64,000 nt of DNA from Trichaptum fuscoviolaceum (lineage: Eukaryota > Basidiomycota > Agaricomycetes > Hymenochaetales > Trichaptaceae): the NCBI GenBank assembly GCA_910574455.1, contig CAJSYZ010000004.1, positions 1,240,001 through 1,304,000 on the forward strand, written 5' to 3'. Position numbers and translations under genes: made by a program. The notes under the pieces were generated by a model. It did not search any database, was not told the origin of the DNA, and was given only the letters and a program-made list of their open reading frames with translations. Every line of letters begins with the position of its first letter. Position 1 is the first letter of the stretch. This document shows, piece by piece, positions 35,406 through 46,763 of this stretch.

Positions 35406-35698
35406 ATGTTAAAATCTAGTTGCCCTACTCAGAGGACATAAACACGCAACTGGCTCTCTTCGATGCTTGTTCCAAGGTGCAAGAGACATTGCGGAAGCGG
35501 AAGCGCGACGAAGAATTGCTGGACATAAAGCGCCGTAAATTGGCGATCACAGAGTCTAGCTTGGCCTTGCAGGAACAGGCATACAAGGCGCAAAAGAAAA
35601 CCAATTATCTACTTCAGCAGACGTGCACGCGACTTGGCGAACATACTCTGGCGGACTCGGATGCCGACGATAGCGATGATGAAAGCGGCTTTGACTAG

Positions 35699-36146
35699 TT
35701 TCTCTTGTCTCTGTTGTCTCGGCTCAAGAACTTGTGACTCGACGAAAGAGCTCTATCACCGAATTCTCTGCTGACTAAAGGACTATTGCTACGTATAAAT
35801 ACTGCATGAATGTAGAAGCTAGGGCCATACTGTCATCTTAGCTACGACTCAACATAAGGACTTCTACTACTCATGAATTTTATCGGTGTGCTACACTATG
35901 AATGCTGCAGTGTCTTCAACATAACCTAAACGAATGAACTGCACAAGTCCAAACTTTGCAATCTCGTACCCTGGATGGCTTCAAGTTTGAATTTGGTCAC
36001 TGATCTCTTGCTTATATCCAACTTCTGTCTGTTCACTGCTGTACACCATATTGCTACCGTTCTCTGCAACTTTGACATTATATTTTTATCTAAGGCTTTT
36101 TCGCATTAACACAATCCGTGTCGCTATTAAATCTCAATACAATTCT
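35699..36146. other. Intergenic region
   Basis: No recognised feature; 3' flank of the split gene and of the aldo-keto reductase remnant. Confidence 0.45.
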
Positions 36147-36645
36147 TCAACTCACGATCAACGAGTAAGGGAATCCAGGACTGAATGGAATAATACTCTC
36201 GAGATACTTGATCTGTTCGTTGGAGAGCGAAATTGAGAGAGCCTGTACATTAGCCATCAGGTGTTCGACCTTGCGACCACCAATGATAGGGAAAACGTAA
36301 GGTGTCTTCTGCATAACGTATGCGATGGCGACGGCAGGAATACCACGGTCGGCGTCCAGCCCAACCTCTTTCGCAACTTTCTCAAGTGTGTGCGGTACTT
36401 CTTTCTCGTCCTCCGTTCCTCCCAAAGGCCGAATGTTGGACCGTTCTCTCCGGTCTTCCGACGCCTCTCTTTCTCGGCGTCGGAGCGCAACTTTCCACCC
36501 GCGAGAACCATGAAAAGTGCAAGTGCAAGGCCTGTCAGAAAAGAATTAAGGTCTCCTGCTAAATAGAACGCATAGCGACATCACTGACGTAGTTGGCGAG
36601 CCATGGGGATGATGTCGCGCTCAAAGGAACGCTCGAGGATGTTCC
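36147..36645 (-). pseudogene. Aryl-alcohol dehydrogenase (aldo-keto reductase) remnant
   Basis: Only the C-terminal third of a fungal aryl-alcohol dehydrogenase is left. In order on the minus strand: ILERSFERDIIPMARQL, an intron-like gap, MVLAGGKLRSDAEKERRR, then in a shifted frame GGTEDEKEV, LEKVAKEVG, VAIAYVMQKTPYVFPIIGGRK and SIIPFSPGFP. A frameshift lies near 36420. The catalytic Asp-Tyr-Lys-His part is missing upstream, so it is not functional. Confidence 0.75.
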
Positions 36646-38072
36646 TTCAAGAAAACCCATTGCTTACCTCAAGTCTCTTTTTCGCCAATGCTCCGACCGC
36701 TTTTATTTCATAGTCTCCGTATAGTCCGGTCACTACTCATGAATAATGCACCTGAGTGAAAAGGCGGTTGGAATCAAGTGACAACCAACTCACCTTTACT
36801 CTGTAAATTCCGCCGATGGATCCCGGAAAGTGGGTTGCGCCCGTGTTTATGTTCGTCAAATAATCAACCAGGCGGTGGCAATGCAGACTGCGCACGAGTG
36901 CCGCTGTATTTGCTCACTGTAATACACCCGCTCATCCTTGAAATAGCTGGACACCTTCAAAGTCCTAGCCAAGAGTTTGGTGACCCTAGTTGTGTACCGG
37001 GGACAGCCCCGAATCGGAGCGCTGCTCCTTCTATTGTTAGGTGCGCGCTCTCATCTAAAGTGCCGTAGCAGTGTGTAGATCATAGGAACGATATCATAGG
37101 ACCGTGCGTCCTAAGCGATCAATGCGCGAGAGCTATGTTCATTTATAAGTCGTACACATTCCTTAAGGAATATGCCAGAATTCGGCCCCAGGTGGCCGAA
37201 GTGTTTCGAGAACGTGCTTCCCTCACAGTTCATGCACGCTGCTCCGCACATCGAGAGACAGATCCAGCGCCCATTAACCAAGTCCGTGATCGAATATTAA
37301 GTTTGGATTTGCCGCGACGAAAGAGAACAACGGAGAAGCATACTATCCATGAGCGTCGCCGAGTCGGGGTTCGCTTTTGTAACGGGGCCCGCCCAGGATC
37401 GACAGGTGTATTTGCTACCATATCTGGTGCTGATCACAGCCAGTAAATCTGATCATGATGTCAGTATTCAAAATGTCTTTCCCGTATAATCTAGAGCAGA
37501 TGTGGGTTTATTTACTTTGAGTGGGCGCTCGAAGGTGTACAGGATGCCTAGTTCCAGCCAAGTCGAACTTCCTCCCCGAACAAGCTACAACTGTAGATGC
37601 TTTGCAGTACCAGGATACTCTAAATAGAACATGAAAAGCTGTACAAACTTGTCAGCCAATACTGGTAAAAAAAGCTCGATGTATATCTGAGAGAACGACC
37701 CACGGTCGTGTACATGCATTATTCTGCGTTTGTACTTGTCGCTAAAGCAATAATAGAATTGCAACTTTTGACTGAATATGTCCCACAAGCGAGTCTCCCC
37801 AGCCTATTTACTTGCAATTCATCTAGCATAGTTTTGTTACAGATCTCGATCGATGACCGCGTGCGAACCCCTGAAAGCTAGCAAAGCGCTGCCTCACTAA
37901 GAGCTGATGAGCATCCTGTGCATCAAATCCTAGAACAGTTCACATTGTGAGGACCGTCGGTGACCGAAGAAGGATGCCTGAAAGGGTATAAATGCTAGTG
38001 TTAGAGGGCCAGGAAACCCAGGTCGCATTCGCCAGTCGCACTTACATATCTCCCCACAACCCAGACTCCAGC
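36646..38072. other. Intergenic: left part of segmental duplication copy 2
   Basis: From about 36860 this is the diverged counterpart of 27780-29250. TATAAAT at 37987-37993 is the core promoter of the next gene. No other gene is supported. Confidence 0.55.
37987..37993 (+). promoter_or_regulatory. TATA box of secreted-protein copy 4
   Basis: TATAAAT lies 86 bases upstream of the ATG, matching the spacing in copy 1. Confidence 0.6.
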
Positions 38073-38536
38073 ATGCAGTTCACTCAAGCAATCCTTGGCG
38101 TCGCCGCTCTATTATTCGCCGCCGCAGGCGCAGGAAGTGCTGCTACGCTCGAGGCTGTAAGTTTCTATCCTTGAAACGCTCGCTATTCCCTGCTGATCTC
38201 TCGAGTAGAGGGCCGCCGCCGTCGAGTTCTGTACGGCCAACGATTTCCAGGGCAGCTGCGTCGATATTTTCCCCTCCAATGGCCAATGTGTCTCCTTCGG
38301 ATCCGACTTCAACGACCAGGTCTCTAGCGTCCATGTTCAAAGCGGCACGACCTGCACTGTCTTTGTGTAAGTGTCAATTTACCCTTTTTCATAGGACGTT
38401 ACTCACTCGCGTATTGTATCCGTGTACCAGCGACACCGGATGCACTGGTAGTAGCCTCTTCATCGGTTCCGACGTTGCGGAGCTCGGAGACTTCAACTTT
38501 AACGATGTTATCAGCTCGTTCTCTTGCAGCGGTTGA
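38073..38536 (+). CDS. Small secreted cysteine-containing protein, beta/gamma-crystallin-like (copy 4)
   Basis: Exons 38073-38156, 38209-38366 and 38431-38536 join to 115 residues with the same intron phases as copy 1. The signal peptide is rich in Ala and Gly (VAALLFAAAGAGSAAT). Mature blocks are VEFCTANDFQGSC, FGSDFNDQVSSVHVQ and FIGSDVAELGDFNFND, which repeat the Greek-key-like pattern. All cysteines of the family are kept. It sits in the second copy of the segmental duplication whose other copy is a pseudogene, so selection has kept this one open. A structural or host-interaction role outside the cell is inferred from the signal peptide only. Confidence 0.85.
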
Positions 38537-39427
38537 GATGATAGTGTTGACTATGTGGGCTATGTCACGGTCATACGTGGAGTTTAGCTTGATCATATAC
38601 GAGATTATTCACTGTAGCTCTGGAAAGATGGGCTATGGCCTGCTTCAAATTCCTACTGAATAGCGGAATGAAGTTAAGAGGAAACATCGAGCAGAGACCC
38701 TAAGTCGTCAGTTCTCTGTAATTGCGGATTGGGAGGAAATTGTGAGTACATGTCAGAGTTTCAGTCATCCAAGGTACTGCAACACGTACCGAAGTACAAG
38801 AAGAGCAATGAAGGAGAATTCACAGCTCTCCCAAAGATTCACCCATCAGGCATCGGCGTTCACTTGCAGAGTACTGAGATAGTCATAATAGGGTCAATGT
38901 GAGTGTTCGAGTTAAAGTTTGTTATGCCGGATGTCGGTAACTTGTAATTCGACTCCGGGCGGATTAAGTATACTTTAGGGCAGGTCAGCTCAGAGTAGCG
39001 TTTTTCTTGACTCGAAGTCTCGTGGCAATTTCTCCCTTACCGCAAACTTATGTTCATTACCAAACACGAGAAAACCGATTAAACTGTGGTAGGCACGACA
39101 GACCTTTTGTATGTCATAAGTTCCAACGGCAGAATAATTACAGAGCTGATATTAGCTGAACAGCAGCGTGTCCATGGATGGGATCGCACAATTTCTCCCG
39201 TGAACGAGCACGCTGATGAACTCGTTACGTAGATATCCTGATGAATGACTTATTCAAGTTGACCTTCAGATCGATACGTATATTTGCGGTCCAACTGGCA
39301 CGTTCCTTGCTTCGCCATCATTACATACATCTCAGGCTTTCGGTTATAGGGATACTCGGCCTTATCTTGTATTTAGACCTGGAGGTCGCGCACTTGCAAG
39401 AACATCCGATCGAGCACTTAGGTTAGA
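38537..39427. other. Intergenic: right part of segmental duplication copy 2
   Basis: Up to about 39000 it matches 29740-30270. The remainder is the upstream flank of the kinase-like gene; nothing else is recognised. Confidence 0.5.
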
Positions 39428-40693
39428 ATGTGGCAAGCTGAAGATGAAGTATTCTTCAAGAGGGATCTGAAACTCCCGTCCAACAAAGAAGAAATGAAGA
39501 AGTTTCTCGATCGCTTACAGTCTGAACGAAGCGAACTACTAAGAAGCGAGCCTTACATTTTCAGCCAGCCTTACACCCTTGTCAAAAAACCGCCACAAGT
39601 TGACATACTCCATCGATGGACATACACTACTCGTCACGACCAAATCACCGACATAGGTTACCGAGCAGCGCTGAACCCTTTGCTTTTCGAAGCGTTCACG
39701 GAGGCTGGCGTGAGACCAGAAGTACAGCTGATACTTCCATTGTGCACGGGCGAGAATAAATGGGGCCAGGTATGGAAGGGAAGGATCAGATACAATGACG
39801 AGGAGGCCGACGTCGCAATAAAACTATATATTCAAAGTCTGTTTCCTTTACCGGACGATCTCCAGCAAGTTCAGCGAGAATTCTGGGCATCAAGTCCTCT
39901 GCAGGCTAGGAACGAAGCTTGGGCATACGCTCACATGCATTCTATGCAAGGTCAGTTCATTGGGTACATAAAGTACTTACCTTCTCGATATACTAAACTT
40001 TCTCAAGGGAGAGACGTCCCTCGGTCGCTTGGCTTCTTTCAGGTGATTTAATTACAGCTCAAATCTAGTCCCACCTCCCTGATGCTTTTTTTTCAGTGTG
40101 CTCTTCGTACTGGAGAAATATCGTTTGCGCATGTTATGGAATACGTCGCAGGAAGCACAGCAGATAAGATTTCTCTAAAAAATTGCTCTGAAGGAATGCA
40201 GGTGGATATTGTGAGTATGATATGCATGTAGTGACGGAGCCGTCACTTATCCGCGTCCTCGCTTTTACCTAGGCAGAATCAATGGCTTCAGGAATCTGCA
40301 ACATAGGGGCTTGTGGTATCTCTCATGGAGATTTCCACGGAGGGAATATGCTCGTTAGGGACGACCTCCTCCCGCCCGTGTGTTTCATTGACTTCGGCAT
40401 GGCGGAAGTCCTTGAAAAGGCATTAGACCCCTACCATATGGTGATGTACGTATGTTTGAAGCCTGGAAAAACCACTAAACATCCTAACACACTCCAACAG
40501 GATTGTTGACGTTCTAAGACAGGCGGGGGTTGAGATGGACCTCGTCAAGAAGTGGATCGAAAAGCGCAGGGAGGACAACCCCGAACCCACATGGATCAAA
40601 CTGGTCAGGGAGCTCGAAGATAATCCGAACCCATTCGACTGGCTCGTTATGATAGAGTCGCGGTATCGTAAGAAGAATCATCGAAAACAATGA
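39428..40693 (+). CDS. Small protein-kinase-like protein (only intact copy of three)
   Basis: Exons 39428-39950, 40008-40042, 40097-40210, 40273-40445 and 40501-40693 join with consistent phases to 345 residues. Kinase-fold motifs appear in order: KWGQVWKGRI (glycine-loop region, ~111-120), DVAIKLY with the likely ATP-anchoring Lys132, the catalytic loop HGDFHGGN (242-249) and the metal-binding IDFGMAE (D264). The C-terminal lobe after DFG is short (about 80 residues), unlike full Ser/Thr kinases, so it resembles ABC1/APH-like small kinases. The first ~100 residues are family-specific. Two paralogues at 9546 and 22214 are pseudogenes. Substrate is unknown; it may phosphorylate a small molecule or a protein. 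Confidence 0.78.
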
Positions 40694-41688
40694 TGCAGAG
40701 GAAGGCAACAATAGTCTACATATGAAAGACGAGAGCAGATGCACCATAGGGGCGGGTGATTGAATAAAGTAATGCAACTGTAAATAATCTAGGTAGAAGA
40801 GTTGCGGGGCTTGATACGAGAGATGTCGAGATGCAAATGGCTTCGATCGAAACGCTCGCCATAATCCGAAAGCAATAAGTATCGTATAGACCAAAAGTAG
40901 CAGTTTGGTTACGAGACTAATTGTATAGAGGCCAAAAGCATGCCGCTGTTGGTCGTCGCCGAAGTCCGCGTCTATCGGTGCAGCAGGCTCGTCGTGAACA
41001 GGTCCATAGTCATTGATGATGACCTCAGGAGATGGTGCATGCCCTTCGTCACTGCCAGTGATTCACGGCCGCCGTCGCTTTTCTCACTGAAGGTCCGAGT
41101 CTTGGAAAGTCGGTGAAGGCTCTCGTGCATTGAGGAGTGGACATGATCGCAGATGATGAGTCAGTCCCTTATGTACATAGTGAAGGAGGAAAAACAGAGT
41201 CCAGTGCAAATTAGTCGTGCGTTACTATGTAGTACATCATGCGTACCTGAATCATGATGATGATGCCACTCAGGTTGGCACGACGGCTGGTGACGTCACG
41301 GAAGTACATACTACATACTGCTTGACTACTAAATTTGTATACTTCCGCCGGCGACATGGCATCGAAATGAGAATTATCCAACACTATTACTGCTCATTAT
41401 TATCTCGGACAAGCATGGTCATGGTAATGTTTGAAATTAATAGGTGATTATATGTTGTATACTCATAAATAAAAGGGGGATTTTGTGAAGTACGAGTTTG
41501 TTTATTCGTTGCTGATAAGATTTCAATGAAAATGAAAAGACGCAAGTCGACACAGTTATTAAAGAAAAACGATTATTTAATAGTTGTCAAGTAGCGGAAA
41601 CCAACGAACCAGGGACCCACGAGTTAGAAAGATTAGGAGGAGCCTAAAGAAAGGATGGATCTCGTTGCCCGCATCATCATGATCGCCA
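40694..41688. other. Intergenic, about 1 kb
   Basis: No gene supported; small frames only. Confidence 0.5.
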
Positions 41689-44021
41689 TCAGGCAAACCG
41701 GTAGTTGTACAATTCATTAGCTCCCGTCGTGATCGACACCGTTGCGCATGCCGAGTCAACGATAAAGTGACACGCACCATTAAGCACGTGTTCCGGAATG
41801 TCTAAAGTCCGGATGTTCGCCTTCAAGCTCCCTCGCTCGTCATCCCTGGCAGTACCCAAAGAGAGCTGAGGGGAGCCGAAACCGGGATCAGGGAAAGTTG
41901 CAAGCATTGCAACACGTCTTTTGTTGCGGTGGAGACGTCGGTTAGTCTCTACTTGCTCGATCCACCCGACATGATTAAAATCAAGCCCGAGGATAGGCAT
42001 ATGGACATCACTGAATGGCTCTATGACAGGGTCGCGCAGGTCGACAATGCATCGTTTGTACACAGTTTGTTCTTCTACGTCGTTTGTAGTTCTTTCCGCG
42101 GTCGTAAGCCTAATTTCTTCCTCCATTGTTGAGGCTAAGGACGAACCCATTGCATAGTATTCCGAAGGTGCACAAGGCCTTGTTGAGGGGCCCGGAGTAA
42201 GAATCGGACCCGGACCTTTATCCGTTGCGTAGTGCTGCGCAATCAACCAACTTCGCTCCCTCAAAGCCGGACGGTCTGCACAGTAGAGAACAACAGTCGA
42301 CATCCGATAAGGCACTCCTTTGAATGTCGGCCACCACGGAAGCATGTTCCAAACGCAATATGCGAAAGTTTCTGCAGCCAGGTGAGTGCCCAGTTCGAGT
42401 AGGTCTGGGTTGGGAAAAGCGGTCGAGATGGAACGAGATGCACTGTCAGACCATGAGACTCGGAATTCATGGGCAGGAGGGACAACTGCGCAGAAAGTAA
42501 AGGGCGCTTCCAGGGACGGCTGTGAAATAGCGCATGGATAGTCTGGTGTGGACAAAGGTGGTCGAAGTGAATTTAATGGATATAGTCGTATAGTGACTTC
42601 GTGCCCCTCTTGTCCCAATCGTAGAACAATGTTATCTTCTTCAGAAAGATGAATGCTCACCAATGTTTTCTTGTATTGCTGTTCCGATGATAATTAGAAT
42701 GATAGCGAAGGAGAGATACTCTAAGGAAAAAGATACGCACATAACCGAACCCCGTTTCTAAGGTGGTGTATTCTCTCGTGTCCCAGTCGAAGACGACATA
42801 CAAAAAGAGCATCTGTGAGGACGGGCATAGTAAGACCAGACAGAGTATCCGTCTTTCGACATCAAGGATATGCATCTCGATTATGTGTGCATAAGGCAAA
42901 GTAAAGCCAGCGATATGTGTAAATTGGATGCGATCCTCAGAGCCAGATAGTGATGGTAATTGAATGCGCAGGATATAAAACTTCATGTCTTGCCTGCACT
43001 GATTTGAGTGAGCGAACATTGATATGAAAAGAAAACCACTTGCCTGGAGGTAATTCCTCCGCTGACAATATAGTACACGCTTCTCGATGAATAATGCACC
43101 CAGCCACTGAAGATTAGTCCACTAGGTCTCGCGTTATCAGTACCTACAGGAGCAGTGCTACCCGCTTCATCAGCATCTTGAAGAAAGCCATTACTCATGT
43201 CATAAAACCCGAGATCCTGTTTAGCTTTCATGTCCCAGACCACTAAGAGGCCACCACGAGTCGGTAGAAGGAGCAAGTGTTTGAACTTGACGATGTGGTA
43301 ACTTGAAAGACATTGTGAAAACAAGAGCGCGAGACTGATCTTGTCTGAACTCAGAGCTTGAAGTGCTTTTGGTGCATCTGTTTTCTCTTCATGTGAGGTG
43401 CCAACTGATCTTGACTCCGAGGCACAACCTTGCTCAGATTCTGAAGACCATTTCTCCTTCAGCTTTGAGGTTCGCATGACAGCCAGTTTCAGTTCCTGCG
43501 TGGACAGATCAGGCAACATTGAGAATCCTGGAAACACCAATGGTCTTCCGATGGCCATAAGCTGAGATGCTTGATAACGCCACACATCATAAGTGCTGGC
43601 CAAGTTTCGCAAAGTATGGCAAACCTGAGGACAAGTCATCTATTAGTACCTTTGAGGCACTACAAGAGATGTTGTAGAAAAAGGTGTGGCAGATAAGCTA
43701 TGAACTCCAAGAAGGAGTTAAAATGTGCGGTCTTTGCAATCAATGACTCACTTTAGCGATCCTGATGATATCTTGAACATCGCTGTGAGTGAGAATCTGC
43801 AGAAGTACATCTTGTGGAAGTGTTTCCAAAGTCGTTATCTGAGTTGTATACGCTCTGATTTTATCTTCACCAGATTCACCATTGCTTCCATTCCCAGAGG
43901 ATCCAGAGAAAATCCGTCGCACCCTGGGGATTCTAGAAGAATGCGAAATAGCCTGCGGCGAGGCAAACATAGATTTCATCCATAGAGCTATCCAGCGAGG
44001 CCTAGTATTCTGACTCGGCAT
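41689..44021 (-). CDS. F-box domain protein, tandem copy 1
   Basis: Exons 43752-44021, 43044-43624, 42741-42993 and 41689-42678 join in frame to 697 residues. The F-box lies at about 65-110: LETLPQDVLLQIL, DVQDIIRIAKVCHTLRNLA and VWRYQ. The rest has beta-rich segments (VKFKHLLLLPTRGGLLVVWDMK, HYSSRSVYYIVSGG) that could form propeller-like blades, then a C-terminal region shared with the next gene (NMLPWWPTFKGVPYRMSTVVLY, GLDFNHVGWIEQVE, HFIVDSACATVSI). It is likely a substrate adaptor of an SCF ubiquitin ligase. Start chosen at MPSQNTR because the paralogue starts at the same place with an equal-length first exon. Intron 2 starts with GC (GCAAGT), a non-canonical but known donor. Confidence 0.85.
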
Positions 44022-44442
44022 CCTTCGAATTCTGAGAAGTGGCACTGGCAAAGGGCGAGGCGAGAGCAAAGAGTATACGGGAGCACTTCGTCATGCAGTT
44101 GCCTAGGCTTTTGCATGCGACATCCCTCGACTCGAATAGTCCATGGGGCAATCTAAGGTCCGTGTTGTCGCCGAAAATTGGAAATTGAATAAAAAATGAA
44201 GGATTGGGAAGATTCAGGGGGTTGTATATTCTATACGGCACAGGGTCCACTACTATTCGTTATTAGTTCATAAATGCCGATCTGAACTGTAACAAAACAA
44301 TCTGAAGCAGATATAAGGGAGACCAAACGAAAAATGGCAGTTGAACTGTCAAATAGCGGGAACTGTTCATCAAGGGCCAGACAAAATAAATTGATAAAGA
44401 ATAGCGATGGAGGATCAGATAACAGGTGAACTTCAGACGGAG
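44022..44442. other. Spacer between tandem F-box genes
   Basis: 420 bases with no gene; it must hold the terminator of the upstream gene and the promoter of the downstream one. Confidence 0.5.
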
Positions 44443-46763
44443 TCAAGCGTATCGATAAGTGTACAGCTCGTTATCGCGCGTCGTAATGGACACCGTCGCG
44501 CACGATGAGTCCACAATCAAGTGGCATGCAACATCAAGTATACATTCCGAAATGTCCAGAGCCTGAATATTTGCCTTCAAACCTTCCTGCTTCTCAGCGC
44601 CGTCTGGATTAGCGACGTCTTGAGAAGATTGAGCGGGACAAACACCGGGTTCGGGGAAGCTCGCAAGCATCGCCACGCGTTTCTTGCTGCGTCGGCCACG
44701 ACGACGAGTCTCTACTTGTTCAATCCATCCAACATGGTTGTAGGCGAGCCCGAGAATAGGTACGCGATCGTCGCTGAATGGCACGATAACAGGATCAAGT
44801 AGGGGAACAATACAACGTTTGAACACAGCCTGTTGTTCACCTTTGCCTTCAACTCCTCCCACGCATGACGCCTCTGTTCCTCGCTGAGTAGAAGCGGACA
44901 GGCGAGGCGAAGGACGAGTGCATGGCGAAGAGGACAGAGAACGCGGTGATGTGGAATCCGGGGTTGAGATCGGACACGGACCTCTATCGGTCGCGAAGTG
45001 CTGCGCAATCTTCCATCTCTGCTCCCCGGGTGCAGGGTGATCCGTCCAGTACAGCACAACGGTCGACGTCCGATAAGGCACGTTGTTAAACGTCGGCCAC
45101 CACGGAAGCATATTCCAGACACGATAGGCGAAAGTTTCGGCAACCACCAAACCGCCCAGTAGGTATGGATTTGGGTAAGGTGGCGAGAGCGAACGAGAAG
45201 CACCGTCTGACCAGGATGTTTGGGATTCGCAGATCGGTGATGCGATTGGATGTGCTGCCAACAGGGAACTAGAGGTAGAAGATGAAGCTTGTGAAAACAC
45301 TTGCGACACCGGGTTTGATGAACTTGTCACTGATGACTGTTGTCGAGATGCGGGCAATGAATACATGCGTTGCACTTCATGTCCATCCCGTTCCGATCGT
45401 AGAATAACGTTATCTCCGTTCTCAGAAAGACGCAGACTAATGACAGTCTTCCTAAATTTCTATATCACGCGGTAAATTATCAGTGTCGTAAAAACAAACA
45501 AGAAAAGGAGACACATACGTATTCGAGCCCGGTGTTGAGGATGATCCACTCCTTCGTATCCCAGTCGAGTACAATATATAGATAGAGAGTCTTTGTGGCC
45601 GGACAAAGCAAGACCATGCAGAGCATTCGCCTGTTGACGTCCAGAATATGCATCTCGATTATATATGCGTAAGGCAATGTGAAGCCAGTTATTCGCGTGT
45701 ACTGGATACGCTCTTCGGCATCAGTCCCTGACGGGAACTGGATGCGCAGAATATAGAACTGCATCTCTTGCCTACAGAAAAATGAGCGAACGCGTACTAC
45801 ATAGCCAAATGCATCACTGACCCAGAGACAAAGCCCCCGCTTACAATATAGTACAAACTTCTCGATGAATAATGCACCCGACCGCTGAAGATCAAACCAC
45901 TAGTTGTACTTCTCGCCGTACCAATGACCTCGGTAGCATTGCCGGCTATTTCGTTAGCATCCTGGAAGATGCCACGAGACATGTCGTATACGCCGAGGTC
46001 CTGATTGGATTTGATATCCCACCCAACAAGCTGGCCGTCCCGAGTCGGTGGAAGGAGGAAGTGCTTAAATTTGACAATATAGCAAAGACATTGTGGTATC
46101 GAGAATGCAAGGTCGACTTTTTCAGATCTCAGAGCCCGAAGTGCTTTCGGCGTGGTTGTTTTCTTCCTTTCGTATGCATTTAACCGAGTCATCTGACTGG
46201 TGAAGCTGAAGGGACTACGAGGACTTCTGTCGATAGAAGATGACTGGCTCAAAGAGGACCATTTCTCCGTCAAGTTTACGGTTCGTAAAACAGCAAGCTT
46301 CAACTCGTGCGTAGATAGTTCATGCAAGGATGAAAATCCGGGAAGCACAAGTGGTCTTCCAATCGCCATAAGCTGTGTTGCTTGAGTTCGCCACACCTCA
46401 CGTGTGTTGGCTAAGTGCCGCAATACACGACAGACCTAGAGTCAGAAGATCAGTATTACTAGCGATGTATGGGTACAGCAAGCTTTCACTCACTTTGGCT
46501 GTCCTGAGAACACCTTGAACGTTCATGTAAGCAAGTATATCCAACAATATGTCTTCTGGAAGCATTTCCAAAGTCCCCTGCCGCGCTGTGCCATCTCCAA
46601 TATTACTTCCAGGTGAACGCACACTGCCCAATCTCCGAAGCAACCTAAAGAGACTTCGACGCCTCCCGGAATCAGTTGGAGAATCCGTGGTAGCCTTCGA
46701 CGTAGACGATACACTTTGCAGCCAAGAGGTGGTCCTACGAGGCTGAGTGACATGGCTTGTCAT
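44443..46763 (-). CDS. F-box domain protein, tandem copy 2
   Basis: Exons 46494-46763, 45822-46435, 45519-45771 and 44443-45459 join in frame to 717 residues. Exons 1 and 3 have exactly the same length (270 and 253) as in tandem copy 1. F-box at about 65-110: LEMLPEDILLDILAYM, VQGVLRTAKVCRVLRHLA, VWRTQ. Shared C-terminal blocks are NMLPWWPTFNNVPYRTSTVVLY and GLAYNHVGWIEQVE. It has an additional Ser-rich insert after KFRKTVISLRLSE. Here intron 2 has a normal GT donor (GTCAGT). Same strand and order as copy 1 show tandem duplication. Function inferred as an SCF adaptor. Confidence 0.85.

Larger units (their letters stand above)
34197..35425. mobile_element. Non-autonomous DNA transposon with 9 bp target duplication
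   Basis: Flanked by TACTCAGAG at 34188-34196 and 35426-35434. The ends are imperfect inverted repeats of about 30 bases: the left reads AGATTTTAACATGCAGGTT and the inverted right reads AGATTTTAACATACAGATT. Removing the element plus one duplication rejoins an open frame. No transposase is encoded. Much of the interior is degenerate GCGCGGTAA-type repeats. A 9 bp duplication is typical of Mutator-like elements, so a MULE-derived MITE is the best guess. Confidence 0.75.
33138..35698 (+). pseudogene. Multi-micro-exon gene split by a 1.23 kb insertion; unknown family
   Basis: Eleven short exons, every one ending at phase 0, read continuously: 33138-33176, 33230-33265, 33319-33348, 33425-33445, 33503-33541, 33608-33685, 33738-33767, 33824-33868, 33924-34001, 34051-34098 and 34155-34196. 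The last ends in MPYSE. The frame resumes exactly at 35435 (DINTQLALFDAC) after an inserted element with a 9 bp duplication, and ends at 35698. Introns are 52-66 bases. The protein is hydrophilic, with acidic and Gln-rich stretches (DDIEEQEIREHAGGQQ), one more hydrophobic helix (KLMEIGVKLFTLVTTTVIDG) and a Lys/Arg-rich coiled coil near the C-terminus (RKRKRDEELLDIKRRKLAI), with an acidic tail. This suggests a nuclear protein. The N-terminus is not found. I do not recognise the family. Confidence 0.6.
36860..39000 (+). repeat. Segmental duplication, copy 2
   Basis: Direct, diverged copy of about 27780-30270, with the same order of shared words on both sides of the secreted gene. In this copy the gene is intact. 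Confidence 0.75.
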
